In this document: positions 25,246-34,502 of the stretch, one piece after another
Position numbering within the stretch: the stretch's first letter is position 1
Layout: each line of letters begins with the position of its first letter
Origin: Micromonospora sp. WMMD1120
GTDB lineage: Bacteria > Actinomycetota > Actinomycetes > Mycobacteriales > Micromonosporaceae
Assembly: GCF_029626235.1 (NCBI RefSeq)
Contig: NZ_JARUBO010000005.1
Location: 2,760,501-2,824,500 of the forward strand
Reading direction: 5' to 3'
Length of the DNA stretch: 64,000 nt
The notes under the pieces: generated by a model
What the model was told of the DNA's origin: nothing
What the model saw: the letters and a program-made list of their open reading frames with translations, nothing else
Databases searched by the model: none
Program-made: the position numbers and the translations under genes

Positions 25246-26897
25246 TCCCTGAGGGGTTCAGTGGAGGGGAATTGGAGGCGGCTCTCATCGTAGGCGGTCT
25301 CCACGTCCGCCGCGTCCCTGATCCACTCCTCCATGAGGTTGCCCGCCGCCTGGTCCGTGAAGGAGATGGTCGAGGTGACGTGCTCGCCGAGTTCCTCGAC
25401 CTCCTCGGCCAGCACACGCTTGATCCGTAGCGCGGCGGCCACCCGCCGTAGGTCGGAGACGAAGTCCAGCACCAGGACGCGGTCCTTGCCTTCGCGTAGC
25501 CGCAAGCCGCGGCCGAGTTGTTGGACGAAGATGCGGCGACTGTGGGTCACCCTGGCGAAGCAGAGGATGTTGACGTCCGGCACGTCGACGCCCTCGTTGA
25601 GGATGTCGACCGCAGTGAGGATCGGTACCCTGCCCGTCCGGAAGTCCAGGAGGCGGCTGAGGCGCTCGCGCTTGTTGAGGGCGGCATGCACGGCCAGGGC
25701 GCCGGACCAGCGCGGCGCCCGGCGGAGCAGGTCGGCCATCCGCTCGGCGTGCTCGACGGTCCGGCAGAACACGATGGCGCGGGGCTCGACCACCTTTCCC
25801 CAGGCGTCGGCCAACTCGTCGCGCACCGCCTCGTCGCGGTGAGGGAGGAACAGGGTCGCGTTGAGCTCGGCGAGGCTGTAGGAGTGCTGGCTGGCGGCGC
25901 GGACCACCTCCCAGTCGATGTTGTCGACGAAGAGGCGGTAGTCGACCTGGGCGAGGTAGCCGCGTGCCATGCCCTGCTCGATGCCGAGGGTATGACTCGC
26001 CTTGCCGAAGCGGGCGCTGATGTCGTACTCGTCGCCGCGCCAGGGTGTGGCGGTGACACCGAATTGGAGAGCTTTGTCATGGGTCCGGAGAAGCTCGTCG
26101 TATAGTCCGCCCTCGGCGACGTGGTGTGCCTCGTCGACCATGACCAGGCCGGGTGAGTACCCGAGGCGGGACACCCGTACCGCGCTGCCCAGCGTCGCGC
26201 ACGTGACGCCGGGTAGATGGTCGGGGCGTTCGTCGCCGGTGAGCAGGCGGGTCGGAACCGACTTGGGGAGATGCCGCCACATCGCCCGTTCCAGCTGCTG
26301 CACGAGGTCCTTGGTGTGTGCGACGACGAGGACCTTGTCCGACGGGTGACGTCGGAGATGATCGGCGATCACCTCGCCGCCGACCACGGTCTTGCCGAGG
26401 CCGGTGGCGAGGATCAACAGGGCGCGTCCGGTCTCGTCGAGGTCGGCCAGGACCCTTCGGACAGCCTCGCGCTGGTAGTCGCGGAGTGTCAGCGTTCCCA
26501 GGGTCGCCGGGACCTCCTTGAACAGCGCCGCTATGTCACCGCCGGACCAGAGGTGGATCCGGTAGCCGAGCGCGTTGAGACGTTCCGCGCGACGCATCGC
26601 GTCGGCGCTGAAGCGGGTGTTGGTGACAACCGCCGCCCGCGGGGCCCGGTAGAGGTCGCAGGCCGCTGCGGTCTCGTCCACCGCCTGGGCCGGGACCGCC
26701 CCGCGCGCCTTCCACTTGCACTGCACCACCCAGTCGCGACCGCGGTAGCCGGCCAAGATATCGCCGCCGCCGTCTCCGGAGCCGTCGACGTTCGTCACGC
26801 CGGTGAACCCCTGATGCCAGAGCAGCCGCTCGATCTGCCGGACGAACTGGTGCGGACCGCCATCGCGTAGCAGCAGCGGATCGAGGAAGCCGTCCAC
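25242..26897 (-). CDS. Mrr-type restriction nuclease fused to SF2 helicase
   Basis: 551-residue fusion. Residues 15-120 form an Mrr_cat-like nuclease: GDGGGDILAG with D46 and the QxK pair in VVQCKWK (59-61). Then an SF2 helicase: motif I ATGLGKT (164-170), motif II DEAH (255-258), motif III GVTATPWRG, motif V NEGVDVPDVN and motif VI QQLGRGLRLREG. Such proteins translocate on DNA and cut, as in type I/III-like systems. The GTG start lies 2 bp after the MORC-type gene stop and its end overlaps the next gene. Confidence 0.9.
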   Translation of the reverse strand: MDGFLDPLLLRDGGPHQFVRQIERLLWHQGFTGVTNVDGSGDGGGDILAGYRGRDWVVQCKWKARGAVPAQAVDETAAACDLYRAPRAAVVTNTRFSADAMRRAERLNALGYRIHLWSGGDIAALFKEVPATLGTLTLRDYQREAVRRVLADLDETGRALLILATGLGKTVVGGEVIADHLRRHPSDKVLVVAHTKDLVQQLERAMWRHLPKSVPTRLLTGDERPDHLPGVTCATLGSAVRVSRLGYSPGLVMVDEAHHVAEGGLYDELLRTHDKALQFGVTATPWRGDEYDISARFGKASHTLGIEQGMARGYLAQVDYRLFVDNIDWEVVRAASQHSYSLAELNATLFLPHRDEAVRDELADAWGKVVEPRAIVFCRTVEHAERMADLLRRAPRWSGALAVHAALNKRERLSRLLDFRTGRVPILTAVDILNEGVDVPDVNILCFARVTHSRRIFVQQLGRGLRLREGKDRVLVLDFVSDLRRVAAALRIKRVLAEEVEELGEHVTSTISFTDQAAGNLMEEWIRDAADVETAYDESRLQFPSTEPLRE

Positions 26898-26899
26898 AC

Positions 26900-29203
26900 T
26901 CAGTCCGTGTCGGCCAGCTCGCGCTCGACCAGCCGGCAGCTGATCCTACTGCGGGCCAGTTCCTCGGCGTTGAGGCGCGGGTGATCGTCCACGAGCAACG
27001 CCAGATCGCTGATGTAGCCAGCGAGCCGGGACACGACCAGGCCCCGGGTGCCCTCGTCGGTAAGGGTGGCGTAGGAGCGGCGGAAGACCCGGTTATCGAG
27101 GAACGCCCCGGGCCGACGCTCGATCAGACGGACGACCGCGCTCGCGGGGATGTACAACACGAAGTCGCCCTTCTCGATGACCTCGTCCCACACGTCGGCG
27201 CCGCCCTCGAGCGCGAACCTGCGCTCGGTGAGAGCACGCTCCCCCTCGGGCAGCAGCTCCCAGTAGCCCGAGGGGTTGCCCGCGACCTCCGGCTGCATCG
27301 CCTCGCGGACACGGTCCAGCAGCCGCCGGGCTTGAACGGCGAGCACATCCGGGGTGACCTTCGGCATGCCCGACCGGACGCGCAGCGTCTGAAGGACCGC
27401 CGACAACGGCGGGGGCCCGGAGGACCCCGCTGCCCGTTGCCGCATGTACTCGGCGAGTTCGACGAGCACCAGCTCCCGGAAGTCAACGCCGTACTCGGTG
27501 AACAGCGTGTTGTCGGCGGCGACGAAGGCCTCCGCGCGCGGCGGCCGGGTCCTCTCCACGAACACCGGGACCGGCCGGTTCCCGTGGTCCTCGACCTCGG
27601 CGCCGGGAACCGCCCACACTTTCAGCTCGACGGCGCCCTGTCCGTCCGCCTCGTAGCGGCCGGCCATGTCGACCACCTCGGTCGCGCTCGCCCGGTACCG
27701 CTCCAGGCGCTGGTCACGCGTCTCCGGCTTGGGCGCGTCCCGGTCCGGACCGTCATCACCGCCCTTCGGGCCGTCGTCGTCGAGGCCCATCCGCGAGGTG
27801 GTTCCCGGGCCGGAACCCGGCGACGGCTTCGGGTCGGGGGGAGGGGTGGGCCCACTGTCGTGCAACCGGGCGGCCTCGTACCACTTCTCATCTGACTGGT
27901 ACTCGGGATGGCCATCGCGGAACAGCTTCGTCCACTCGACCGCTTTGTCGCGCAGCGCGTTCTTCCCGTCGCCGGGCACCAGGTACCTCAGCCCGGGATC
28001 CTCACGGCGGTAGCCGGTGAAGAGCTTGCCCAGCGGACTGTCGTTGGTCGGCAGGCCCAACTGCCTGGCGCGGTTCGGCCGCAACGGGCTCTCGCCCCGC
28101 AGCACCCGCAGGACAGTCTTCCACTCGGCGCTGTCCAGCTCGAAGGACGTCTTCATGTAGTTGACCGGCACATGGTCGCAATGGATCTCGCCGATGATCC
28201 GGCCCTCGTTGCGGGGGCTGTCGATCGGATACTCACGCTCGGGCGCACCGAGTCCGTCCGGGTCGACCCAGTCGAACACGTTCTTGTCGAACATCATGAT
28301 CTTCCGGCCGCTGCGCAGGAAGTCGACGCCGTACTCGCTCTTGTGCAGGTACCGCTGGATGCCCAACCATCCCCAGATGCGGCGCTCGACGTACTCTGTG
28401 CGTTCGCTGCCACAGGTCGGGCAAGGCGAGTCGTCACACACCCGCCCGCAGTTCACGCACGTGCGCCGCGCCGGCAGCGTCTCGTCGATCCGGATCACGG
28501 CGGGGATCTCCGCGCCGCCGCGGGAGACCGACCTGTTCTCGCCCCATACGCACGCGCGGCGGGGAGTCACCTGCGTACGGTTCACCGTGATCAGATACGC
28601 CCGCTCGGTCAGCAAGTGGCTGTAGATGTGCCCGAGCTTTTCTCTGATGGTGCGTGCCTGGCGCTTGAGCACCTCGAACTGGTCTGGACGCAGCTTCTTG
28701 ATGATGACCTTCGTGCCGTGCTCCGACGGGTCGTCCTTCGGCGCGTGACGCAACGGGACCTTGTAGTTCTCATTCTGCCTGGCGCTGATGGCGGCCAGGT
28801 CCAGCGTGACGACGGTCCAGGACGGGTCGCCGGCACGGGTCGTCCAGATCTCGCTCCACCAACCCAGTCCCGCCGTGGCGATGTTCAGTCCCATGCCGAA
28901 CAGCCCCAGCGCGTCGTACCTGGAGTTCGACGTCCACCCGGCCCTGACCGCGTTGTTCAACGCCCGGCGGTCCATCCCGAGGCCGTTGTCCACCACCCAG
29001 ACCTCTGCGTCGGACAAAGTGCTGGTGGACCCGGGCAGAGTGATCGTGACGGCTGGCCGGATATCGGATGGTGGACGCTTCCAGAAGTCGTCGAACGCGT
29101 TGTCAATCAACTCCGCGAGGCAGTACACGGCAGGGGTCTTCAGCTCGCCGAACATGCTCAGCACCCTGCCGTGCGGCGTGACATCCATGAACTCGTCCGA
29201 CAT
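26900..29203 (-). CDS. MORC/MutL-type GHKL ATPase
   Basis: 767-residue protein, first gene of the operon. The Bergerat ATPase has motif I CLAELIDNAFDD (E31, N35), motif II VDNGLGM (72-77) and the lid GLFGMGLNIATAG, so the ATP site is complete. It continues with the S5-like region, a zinc ribbon (CVNCGRVC ... CPTC) and a module with RRIWGWLGIQRY and GRIIGEIHCDH. A Pro/Asp/Gly linker (about 450-510) and a unique C-terminal domain follow. Comparative work has described such ATPases in restriction-like loci with helicase-nuclease, Vsr and C5 methylase genes, and proposed them as the origin of eukaryotic MORC. ATG 29203 is preferred over GTG 29209 because GAGAGG is better spaced. Confidence 0.88.
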   Translation of the reverse strand: MSDEFMDVTPHGRVLSMFGELKTPAVYCLAELIDNAFDDFWKRPPSDIRPAVTITLPGSTSTLSDAEVWVVDNGLGMDRRALNNAVRAGWTSNSRYDALGLFGMGLNIATAGLGWWSEIWTTRAGDPSWTVVTLDLAAISARQNENYKVPLRHAPKDDPSEHGTKVIIKKLRPDQFEVLKRQARTIREKLGHIYSHLLTERAYLITVNRTQVTPRRACVWGENRSVSRGGAEIPAVIRIDETLPARRTCVNCGRVCDDSPCPTCGSERTEYVERRIWGWLGIQRYLHKSEYGVDFLRSGRKIMMFDKNVFDWVDPDGLGAPEREYPIDSPRNEGRIIGEIHCDHVPVNYMKTSFELDSAEWKTVLRVLRGESPLRPNRARQLGLPTNDSPLGKLFTGYRREDPGLRYLVPGDGKNALRDKAVEWTKLFRDGHPEYQSDEKWYEAARLHDSGPTPPPDPKPSPGSGPGTTSRMGLDDDGPKGGDDGPDRDAPKPETRDQRLERYRASATEVVDMAGRYEADGQGAVELKVWAVPGAEVEDHGNRPVPVFVERTRPPRAEAFVAADNTLFTEYGVDFRELVLVELAEYMRQRAAGSSGPPPLSAVLQTLRVRSGMPKVTPDVLAVQARRLLDRVREAMQPEVAGNPSGYWELLPEGERALTERRFALEGGADVWDEVIEKGDFVLYIPASAVVRLIERRPGAFLDNRVFRRSYATLTDEGTRGLVVSRLAGYISDLALLVDDHPRLNAEELARSRISCRLVERELADTD

Positions 29204-29335
29204 AGCCACCCTCTCGCGTCGACCGGGGGAACGCGCGGTACAGCCTAGTACGTCACGACGCTGCGAACGGGGTCCGCTGCGGAGGGTTGAGGAGTGGCTC
29301 TGCCGCGACCGCTTCTCCGGCAGACGGCTGGTTGC

Positions 29336-30565
29336 TCACGGGCGCAGGTCCCGTCCGCCTGCAGTGGTCCGCCAACCTCCGTCGACAGCCAGCGGTCCGC
29401 CCTCGTGTGACTGTGTTGCCGCTGCCGGCTCCGTGTGGACCTCGATGTCGGGGTGGTCGTGTCCGCGCTCTGCGCAGTGCTCCCACATCTGGTGCAGGTG
29501 GTGGAGCATGCGGGCGGTGGCCGGGTGGTGGGGGTGGGTTCGGCGGTGTGCCGTGATGGTGTCGGCGAGTAGGCGTCGGGCGGCGGCGCAGTGGCCGAGG
29601 TCGCGTAGGACCAGGGCGATGCTGGCCTGGGTGGCGAGGGTGGGCTGCGCGTCGGGTCCGGTGGTGGCGGTGAGTTGTTCGGCGAGGTGCCGGTACACGT
29701 GATAGGCGCGTTGGTGGTGTCCGGATCCGCGGTGGGCGGTAGCGAGGGTGTGAACGGCGGCGAGGGTCGGTCGGGCGGAGGGGCCGCGTAGTTGGGTGTG
29801 GCTGCGGTGGGCGTAGGTGGCCCAGCGGATGGCGGCTGCGGGGTTGCCAAGTCGGATGAGCAGTTCCGCGTACAGGTGAGTGGCGTCGGCGAGAGTGGGG
29901 TCGGCGGTGGTGGTTGCCGGGTCGACGCCGGCAAGGGCGTCGCGCAGGGTTTCCCGGGCGCGCACCGGGTCAGCGGCGGTGAGAGCGCGGGCGGATCGCA
30001 GCCGTTCGGTGAGAGCGGGACCTGGTAGCCCGGGTGTGGGGGCGAGGGCGGTGCGCCAGGTGAGACGCAGATCTGTGGCGGTGGTTCCGGCGGTGACGCG
30101 GGCAATGACGCGGCCTGCGTGGGCGGCGGCGAGGTTGGTGCTCTTGGGGTGGCCGGGGGCGGTGACGATGGCGGGTGTGTGGCGCAGGATCGCCTCGCCG
30201 ACGATGTCGGCGACGAGGGTGGCGTCGAGTCCGTGTCGTCGGCAGTTGCCGGGACATTGGTAGACGAGCCGGTTGCCATCGGGGGCTCTGGTCATGGGCT
30301 GGTCGCAGATGCGGCAGAGCATGAGGTCGGGTGGCAGGAGGACCGGTGCCGGGTCCCCGACGGGTGGGGGCATTGGCGCTGGTGGCGGCGACGGGGTGCG
30401 GGGTGTCCGGGTCTTGCTGACCCATTCCTGCACGAGGCGCCGGTCGAGGTTGAGTTCGCGGGCGACGGCGGAGATCGGACCGCGGTGCCCGCTGTCGCGT
30501 AGGGCCGCCACCTGTCGGACAGCGGCGTCGATGAAGTCGTGGGAGTACTTGCGGGGGAAAGCCAT
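29336..30565 (-). CDS. HTH, zinc-knuckle and TPR protein
   Basis: 409-residue protein. The N-terminus (MAFPRKYSHDFIDAAVRQV, then GPISAVARELNLDRRLVQEWV) is a transposase-type helix-turn-helix. Next comes a Cys motif, CRICDQPM ... CPGNC, as in recombinase zinc ribbons, then an Ala-rich stretch of tetratricopeptide-like repeats (about 190-370). No transposase catalytic triad is present. The mix suggests a regulator built on a mobile-element DNA-binding domain. GAGGAAC lies before the ATG. Confidence 0.7.
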   Translation of the reverse strand: MAFPRKYSHDFIDAAVRQVAALRDSGHRGPISAVARELNLDRRLVQEWVSKTRTPRTPSPPPAPMPPPVGDPAPVLLPPDLMLCRICDQPMTRAPDGNRLVYQCPGNCRRHGLDATLVADIVGEAILRHTPAIVTAPGHPKSTNLAAAHAGRVIARVTAGTTATDLRLTWRTALAPTPGLPGPALTERLRSARALTAADPVRARETLRDALAGVDPATTTADPTLADATHLYAELLIRLGNPAAAIRWATYAHRSHTQLRGPSARPTLAAVHTLATAHRGSGHHQRAYHVYRHLAEQLTATTGPDAQPTLATQASIALVLRDLGHCAAARRLLADTITAHRRTHPHHPATARMLHHLHQMWEHCAERGHDHPDIEVHTEPAAATQSHEGGPLAVDGGWRTTAGGRDLRP

Positions 30566-30691
30566 CGATTGGTCGTTCCTCGGACAGAGGCGTCAGGGCC
30601 GACGTCGGGCCGCGACCGCTCGGGCCAGCGGCGGTCACTCACCGCGTGACGGCACCGCAGCCTGGGCAGTGGGTTCGGCGGCCACCCGCCG

Positions 30692-31372
30692 CTATCGGGA
30701 CATCGAGGTCGTTCCGCTGATGGAGCGGGAGTCATCCCGTCGGGGCGCGGCGGGGCGGGCGAGGTTGCTGGGCCACGTGTCGAGGCGGCGGTCGGGGTTA
30801 CGGCGCATGGGCTGCAGGACCGGCCCGTCGGGCAGCACGATCGCCGGCCTGGAGGTGTAGCCGTGGCGGGTGTAGAGGGGTTGGGCGTCGGTGGTGGTGT
30901 CGGTCCAGGAGGGCAGGTCGATGCGGTCGAGTCGGCTGCGGTGGTGGGTGAGCATCGCCGTCGCCCGCCCGCATCGCTGAGCGTCGGGCTCAACGGCGAG
31001 GAACGCCAGGTGGTAGTGCGGCTCGGTGGGCCGAGGCTCAGCGAGCATGGTGTCGAGCTGCTCGAAGCGGTGGGCGTGCGGACCGGCAGCGCCGAGCAAT
31101 CGGCTGCGGTAGTTGGCTGGTGGTGGGATGGGCCGGTAGCGGTGAAAGCCGACGGTGGCGGCGCTCATGTCGTCGGTGAGGTGGGTGTCGCCGTAGAACA
31201 TGGCGTGTTCCACCCAGATCGCCGCGACGTCGGTGAGCACGCGTCGCCGTGCGGCTGGGTCGGGTACGAGCCAGGCGGCGAGCGGGGTGGGCTGCAGGGC
31301 GGCGGCGATCAGCGCGGCCACGGGGTCCCTGTCGGCCCAACGGGCGGCGCGGATGCGCAAATCAGCGTCCAT
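30692..31372 (-). CDS. GNAT-family N-acetyltransferase
   Basis: 226-residue GNAT protein. It starts RIRAARWADRDPVAALIAAA and has the core strand YHLAFLAVEPDAQRCGRATAML, where the acetyl-CoA loop (Q/RxxGxG/A) reads QRCGRA. The C-terminal strand is PLYTRHGYTS. GAAGGAG precedes the ATG. It lies 24 bp after the GPP34 gene and probably belongs to that operon. Substrate unknown. Confidence 0.82.
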   Translation of the reverse strand: MDADLRIRAARWADRDPVAALIAAALQPTPLAAWLVPDPAARRRVLTDVAAIWVEHAMFYGDTHLTDDMSAATVGFHRYRPIPPPANYRSRLLGAAGPHAHRFEQLDTMLAEPRPTEPHYHLAFLAVEPDAQRCGRATAMLTHHRSRLDRIDLPSWTDTTTDAQPLYTRHGYTSRPAIVLPDGPVLQPMRRNPDRRLDTWPSNLARPAAPRRDDSRSISGTTSMSR

Positions 31373-31396
31373 GAACCTGTTCTCCTTCGAAACGGG

Positions 31397-32074
31397 TCAG
31401 CGGTAGGCGGCGGTGGCGAGGTCGCCGACGGCGGCGTCGACGGCGGCGGTGATGTCGCGTACGGGTCGGTGGTGCTGTTCGGCGATCGCCTGCAGTTGTG
31501 TGGTGACGGTGTTGGTGTCGTCGAGGTAGAGGTGGGCGGCGAGGCCGAGGACGGCGACGAGGCCGGCGAGGGCGGCGGTGTGGTTGTCGGGCGGTTCGCG
31601 GCCGGCGGCGAGGTAGCGCAGCCGGGCGCGGGGGACGACGGCCCATTTGGTGTCGGTGGCGAGGTATACGTCGGTGCGGGCGAGCCCGCCGAGGCGGCGT
31701 CGGCTGGTGCGGTGCAGGATCCCGCCGGCGTGCAGGCCGGCGCGGGTGCGTTCGTACAGGTCCTCGGCGAACCATGTCAGCCATCCCCGCAGCGTCGGGG
31801 CGGGATTGGCGTAGCGGACCGAGGTGATGGCGGTGTCGGCGATGAGGTCGCCGACGGGCCGGTCGAGGTGAAGCCACAGGCGTCGCCCGCCGGGGCGGGT
31901 GTCCTCGGTGTCGTCGAGGGCGATCCGTCCGGCCAGGAACAGGTCGGTCAGGACAGCGCCGGCCATCCCAAGGGCGAGGGCCTGGCGGTGGATGTGAGGT
32001 TGGCCGGTGTCGTCGTTGTGACCGAGCAGGAACAACTCGTCCCGCAACGGCAACTGAGGAATCGACGCGGTCAT
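31397..32074 (-). CDS. GPP34 (Golgi phosphoprotein 3-like) family protein
   Basis: 225-residue protein of the GPP34/GOLPH3 family. Typical words are LPLRDELFLLGHNDDTGQPH at the N-terminus, LALGMAGAVLTDLFLAGRI and GLHAGGILHRTSRRRLGGLA. Eukaryotic members bind phosphoinositides; bacterial members are common in actinomycetes, with unknown role. GGAGGAG precedes the ATG, which overlaps the amidase stop (ATGA), so the genes are coupled. Confidence 0.87.
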   Translation of the reverse strand: MTASIPQLPLRDELFLLGHNDDTGQPHIHRQALALGMAGAVLTDLFLAGRIALDDTEDTRPGGRRLWLHLDRPVGDLIADTAITSVRYANPAPTLRGWLTWFAEDLYERTRAGLHAGGILHRTSRRRLGGLARTDVYLATDTKWAVVPRARLRYLAAGREPPDNHTAALAGLVAVLGLAAHLYLDDTNTVTTQLQAIAEQHHRPVRDITAAVDAAVGDLATAAYR

Positions 32075-33090
32075 CGCCGCGGCTCCTCCCGCAGCCCGGC
32101 CGCACGCTGCCGCAGCCGGGCGTGCACCCCGCCGTAGGCGGCGGTCGGGTTCGGAAGCAGCGCCTTGTCCACGGCGGCCAGGACCGTGTAGTTCGGATCG
32201 CACACGTTGCCGATCGGCGCTCGCCCCGCCTGCGAGACCAGTTGGTAGGCGTCGAGCTCTTCCAGGCCGGTGAGCGTGCTGGTCCAGCCGACCAGGTCGC
32301 GGTGGGCGATCCGGTAGGCGTCCTCCAACGGCCGGGCGCAGCCGACCGACATGATCGATGTGTCGGTCTCCAGCCGCGGCCACACCGTCCGAGTGCCCTT
32401 GATGACCTCGATAGCCAGGGTGGTGGTCGTGGCGATCTCCACCCCGACCCCGCAGGCCTCGCCCTCGCCCTGTCGGGCGTGCCCATCGCCGAGGGCGAGC
32501 ATCGCCCCGTGCACGTTCACCCCCAGATACAGGGTCGTTCCGGCGCGCAGCTCCGGGGTGTCCAGATTCCCGCCGTGCATGTCGGGGACGATCGTGGATC
32601 GGGCCTCGAACCCACCCGGAGCGACCCCGATGGTGCCGATCATCGGATCCAGCGGCAGGTCGACGGCGTGGTCGCTGCCGGTGGCGTGGAAGCGGACCGT
32701 GCCGGCGTGCCGGTCGATGTCGTACACCCATACCCGCTCCTCAAGCGGCGGCTGCAGGGTGGCGGTGTGGGACGTGGAAGTCAGCGCTCCGAAGTGCGGG
32801 AACGTCGAGGACACGCCCCAGTCCCGGACGGGGACGATAGAGGCGAGGTGGACCGCGAGGGTGTCGCCGGGTTCGGCGTCCTCGACGAAGAACGGTCCGG
32901 ACACCGGGTTCAGGTACGGCATCCGGCACACCTGCGACGGCAGGTCCGCCGGGCCGCGGACGAGACCACCGAAGCAGTCCTCGGTGTGCACCTGCAGGAT
33001 GTCACCGGAGCGGACGTGCGCCACCGGCATCCGCCCGCCGAAGGTGTAGGCGAGCTCGTCGCGGGCGGGCCGGTAGGTGATCGTTTCCAT
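32071..33090 (-). CDS. Acetamidase/formamidase
   Basis: 339-residue FmdA/AmdA-family amidase, hydrolysing formamide, acetamide or similar amides to acid and ammonia. Family words include GDILQVHTEDCFGG, PVSGPFFVEDAEPGDTLAV, the metal-site stretch MIGTIGVAP and VPDMHGGNLDTPEL, and GEACGVGVEIATT. ATG 33090 is chosen because homologous sequence starts there. It follows the permease by 5 bp and overlaps GPP34, so uptake and hydrolysis of an amide are likely linked. Confidence 0.9.
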   Translation of the reverse strand: METITYRPARDELAYTFGGRMPVAHVRSGDILQVHTEDCFGGLVRGPADLPSQVCRMPYLNPVSGPFFVEDAEPGDTLAVHLASIVPVRDWGVSSTFPHFGALTSTSHTATLQPPLEERVWVYDIDRHAGTVRFHATGSDHAVDLPLDPMIGTIGVAPGGFEARSTIVPDMHGGNLDTPELRAGTTLYLGVNVHGAMLALGDGHARQGEGEACGVGVEIATTTTLAIEVIKGTRTVWPRLETDTSIMSVGCARPLEDAYRIAHRDLVGWTSTLTGLEELDAYQLVSQAGRAPIGNVCDPNYTVLAAVDKALLPNPTAAYGGVHARLRQRAAGLREEPRR

Positions 33091-33095
33091 GGCGG

Positions 33096-34502
33096 TCACA
33101 CCCGTTCCACGTGGCGGGCCTGCGGCTGCGCGGGCGCCAAACCCGACAGCGCGGGACGGCGGCCGGTCAGGTAGAGGCCGGCGAGAACGACCATGCCCAG
33201 GGCGAGCCAGGCCAGACCGAGGCGCTGCGCGGCGATGTTGGCGTTGACCACCACGTAGGCGAGGATCGCGAACCCGATCCCGGGCATGACCAGGTGCGCC
33301 CACCAGTTGCCGCTGCCCTGGCGGATGAGGTGGTGCACCACTACCGAGACGTGCAGGACCAGGAAGGCGACCATCGCCCCGAAGTTGATCAGCGACGACA
33401 ACACGGTGATCCCGTCGGCGCGGGTCGCCATGTACAGGCCCAGCACCAGGGACACGACGCCGGTGAGCAGAGTGGCGTTGATCGGCACGTTGCGGCGGAT
33501 CGACACCTTCGCCAGAAACGCCGGGAGTTGCCGGTCGCGGGCCATCGCGTACAGCAGGCGTGAGGTGGCGACCTGGGCGACCATCGAGTTCGGCAGGCCC
33601 CACGCGATCGCGGTGGCTACCGCGCACAGGGTCGCCAGCCAGCCTCCGCCGGCCACGGCCGCGGCGTCGTAGAAGGCGGTGCCGTTCACGTCGCCCTCCG
33701 CGAGGAGGGTGCCGGGGTCGGGGACGAGCATCGCGGCCAGCCACGTCTGGGCGATAAACAGCACCCCGGCCAGGATGAGCACGGCGGCCATGGCCCGGCC
33801 GATCTGACGGGAGCCGCCCTTGGTCTCCTCGGCCAGCATGCTGATGCCGTCGAAGCCGAGGAAGGACAGCACCGCGATCGACACCGCACCCGCCACGAGG
33901 GACCAAGTGAACGTGTCGGAGCTGTAGAACGCCTCCCAACTGAACCGGCCCCTGCCCGAGGCGAGAGCCCAACCGGCGACCGCGAGGAAGACCGCCAGGA
34001 TGATCAGCTCGCCGACGAGCATCACCCGGGTCACCATCGCGGTCATCCGGATGCCAACCGAGTTGACGACCGTGTTGACCGCGACGAACCCGAGCAGCCA
34101 CAACCACACCGGCACCGCCGGGACCGTGGCGTGCATCGCCACCGACGCCACCAGGTACAGCAGACCCGGCACGAGAACGTAGTCGAGCAGGATCACCCAG
34201 CCGGCCAGGAAACCGACCGGCGCGCTGATGCCCCGGCCAGCGTAGTTGTAGACGCTGCCCGACATCGGGAACGCCTTCACCATCTGCGCGTACGAGAACG
34301 CGGTGAACACCAACGCCACCACACCCACCGCGTACGCCAGAGCCACCATCCCGCCAGAGCCGGCGTACACGCTGCCGAAGATCGCCATCGGCGCGATCGG
34401 CACCATGTACACCAGCCCGTACGCGACCAGGTCCCGGAACCGAAGCCTCCGAGCCAACTCCTGGCGATAGCCGTAGCGTGTCAATTCATCTTGTAGCTGC
34501 AT
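33096..34502 (-). CDS. APC-superfamily amino acid/amide permease
   Basis: 468-residue transporter with about 12 membrane helices. Family words near the N-terminus are LVYMVPIAPMAIFGSVYAGSG and AFPMSGSVYNYAGRG, with SFLGFDGISMLAEETKGGSRQIGRAM in the middle. GAAGGG lies 5 bases before the ATG at 34502; an upstream in-frame start would place residues over that site. It leads a minus-strand operon with the amidase, GPP34 and GNAT genes, so amides or urea-like compounds are the likely cargo. Amino acids are the alternative. Confidence 0.88.
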   Translation of the reverse strand: MQLQDELTRYGYRQELARRLRFRDLVAYGLVYMVPIAPMAIFGSVYAGSGGMVALAYAVGVVALVFTAFSYAQMVKAFPMSGSVYNYAGRGISAPVGFLAGWVILLDYVLVPGLLYLVASVAMHATVPAVPVWLWLLGFVAVNTVVNSVGIRMTAMVTRVMLVGELIILAVFLAVAGWALASGRGRFSWEAFYSSDTFTWSLVAGAVSIAVLSFLGFDGISMLAEETKGGSRQIGRAMAAVLILAGVLFIAQTWLAAMLVPDPGTLLAEGDVNGTAFYDAAAVAGGGWLATLCAVATAIAWGLPNSMVAQVATSRLLYAMARDRQLPAFLAKVSIRRNVPINATLLTGVVSLVLGLYMATRADGITVLSSLINFGAMVAFLVLHVSVVVHHLIRQGSGNWWAHLVMPGIGFAILAYVVVNANIAAQRLGLAWLALGMVVLAGLYLTGRRPALSGLAPAQPQARHVERV

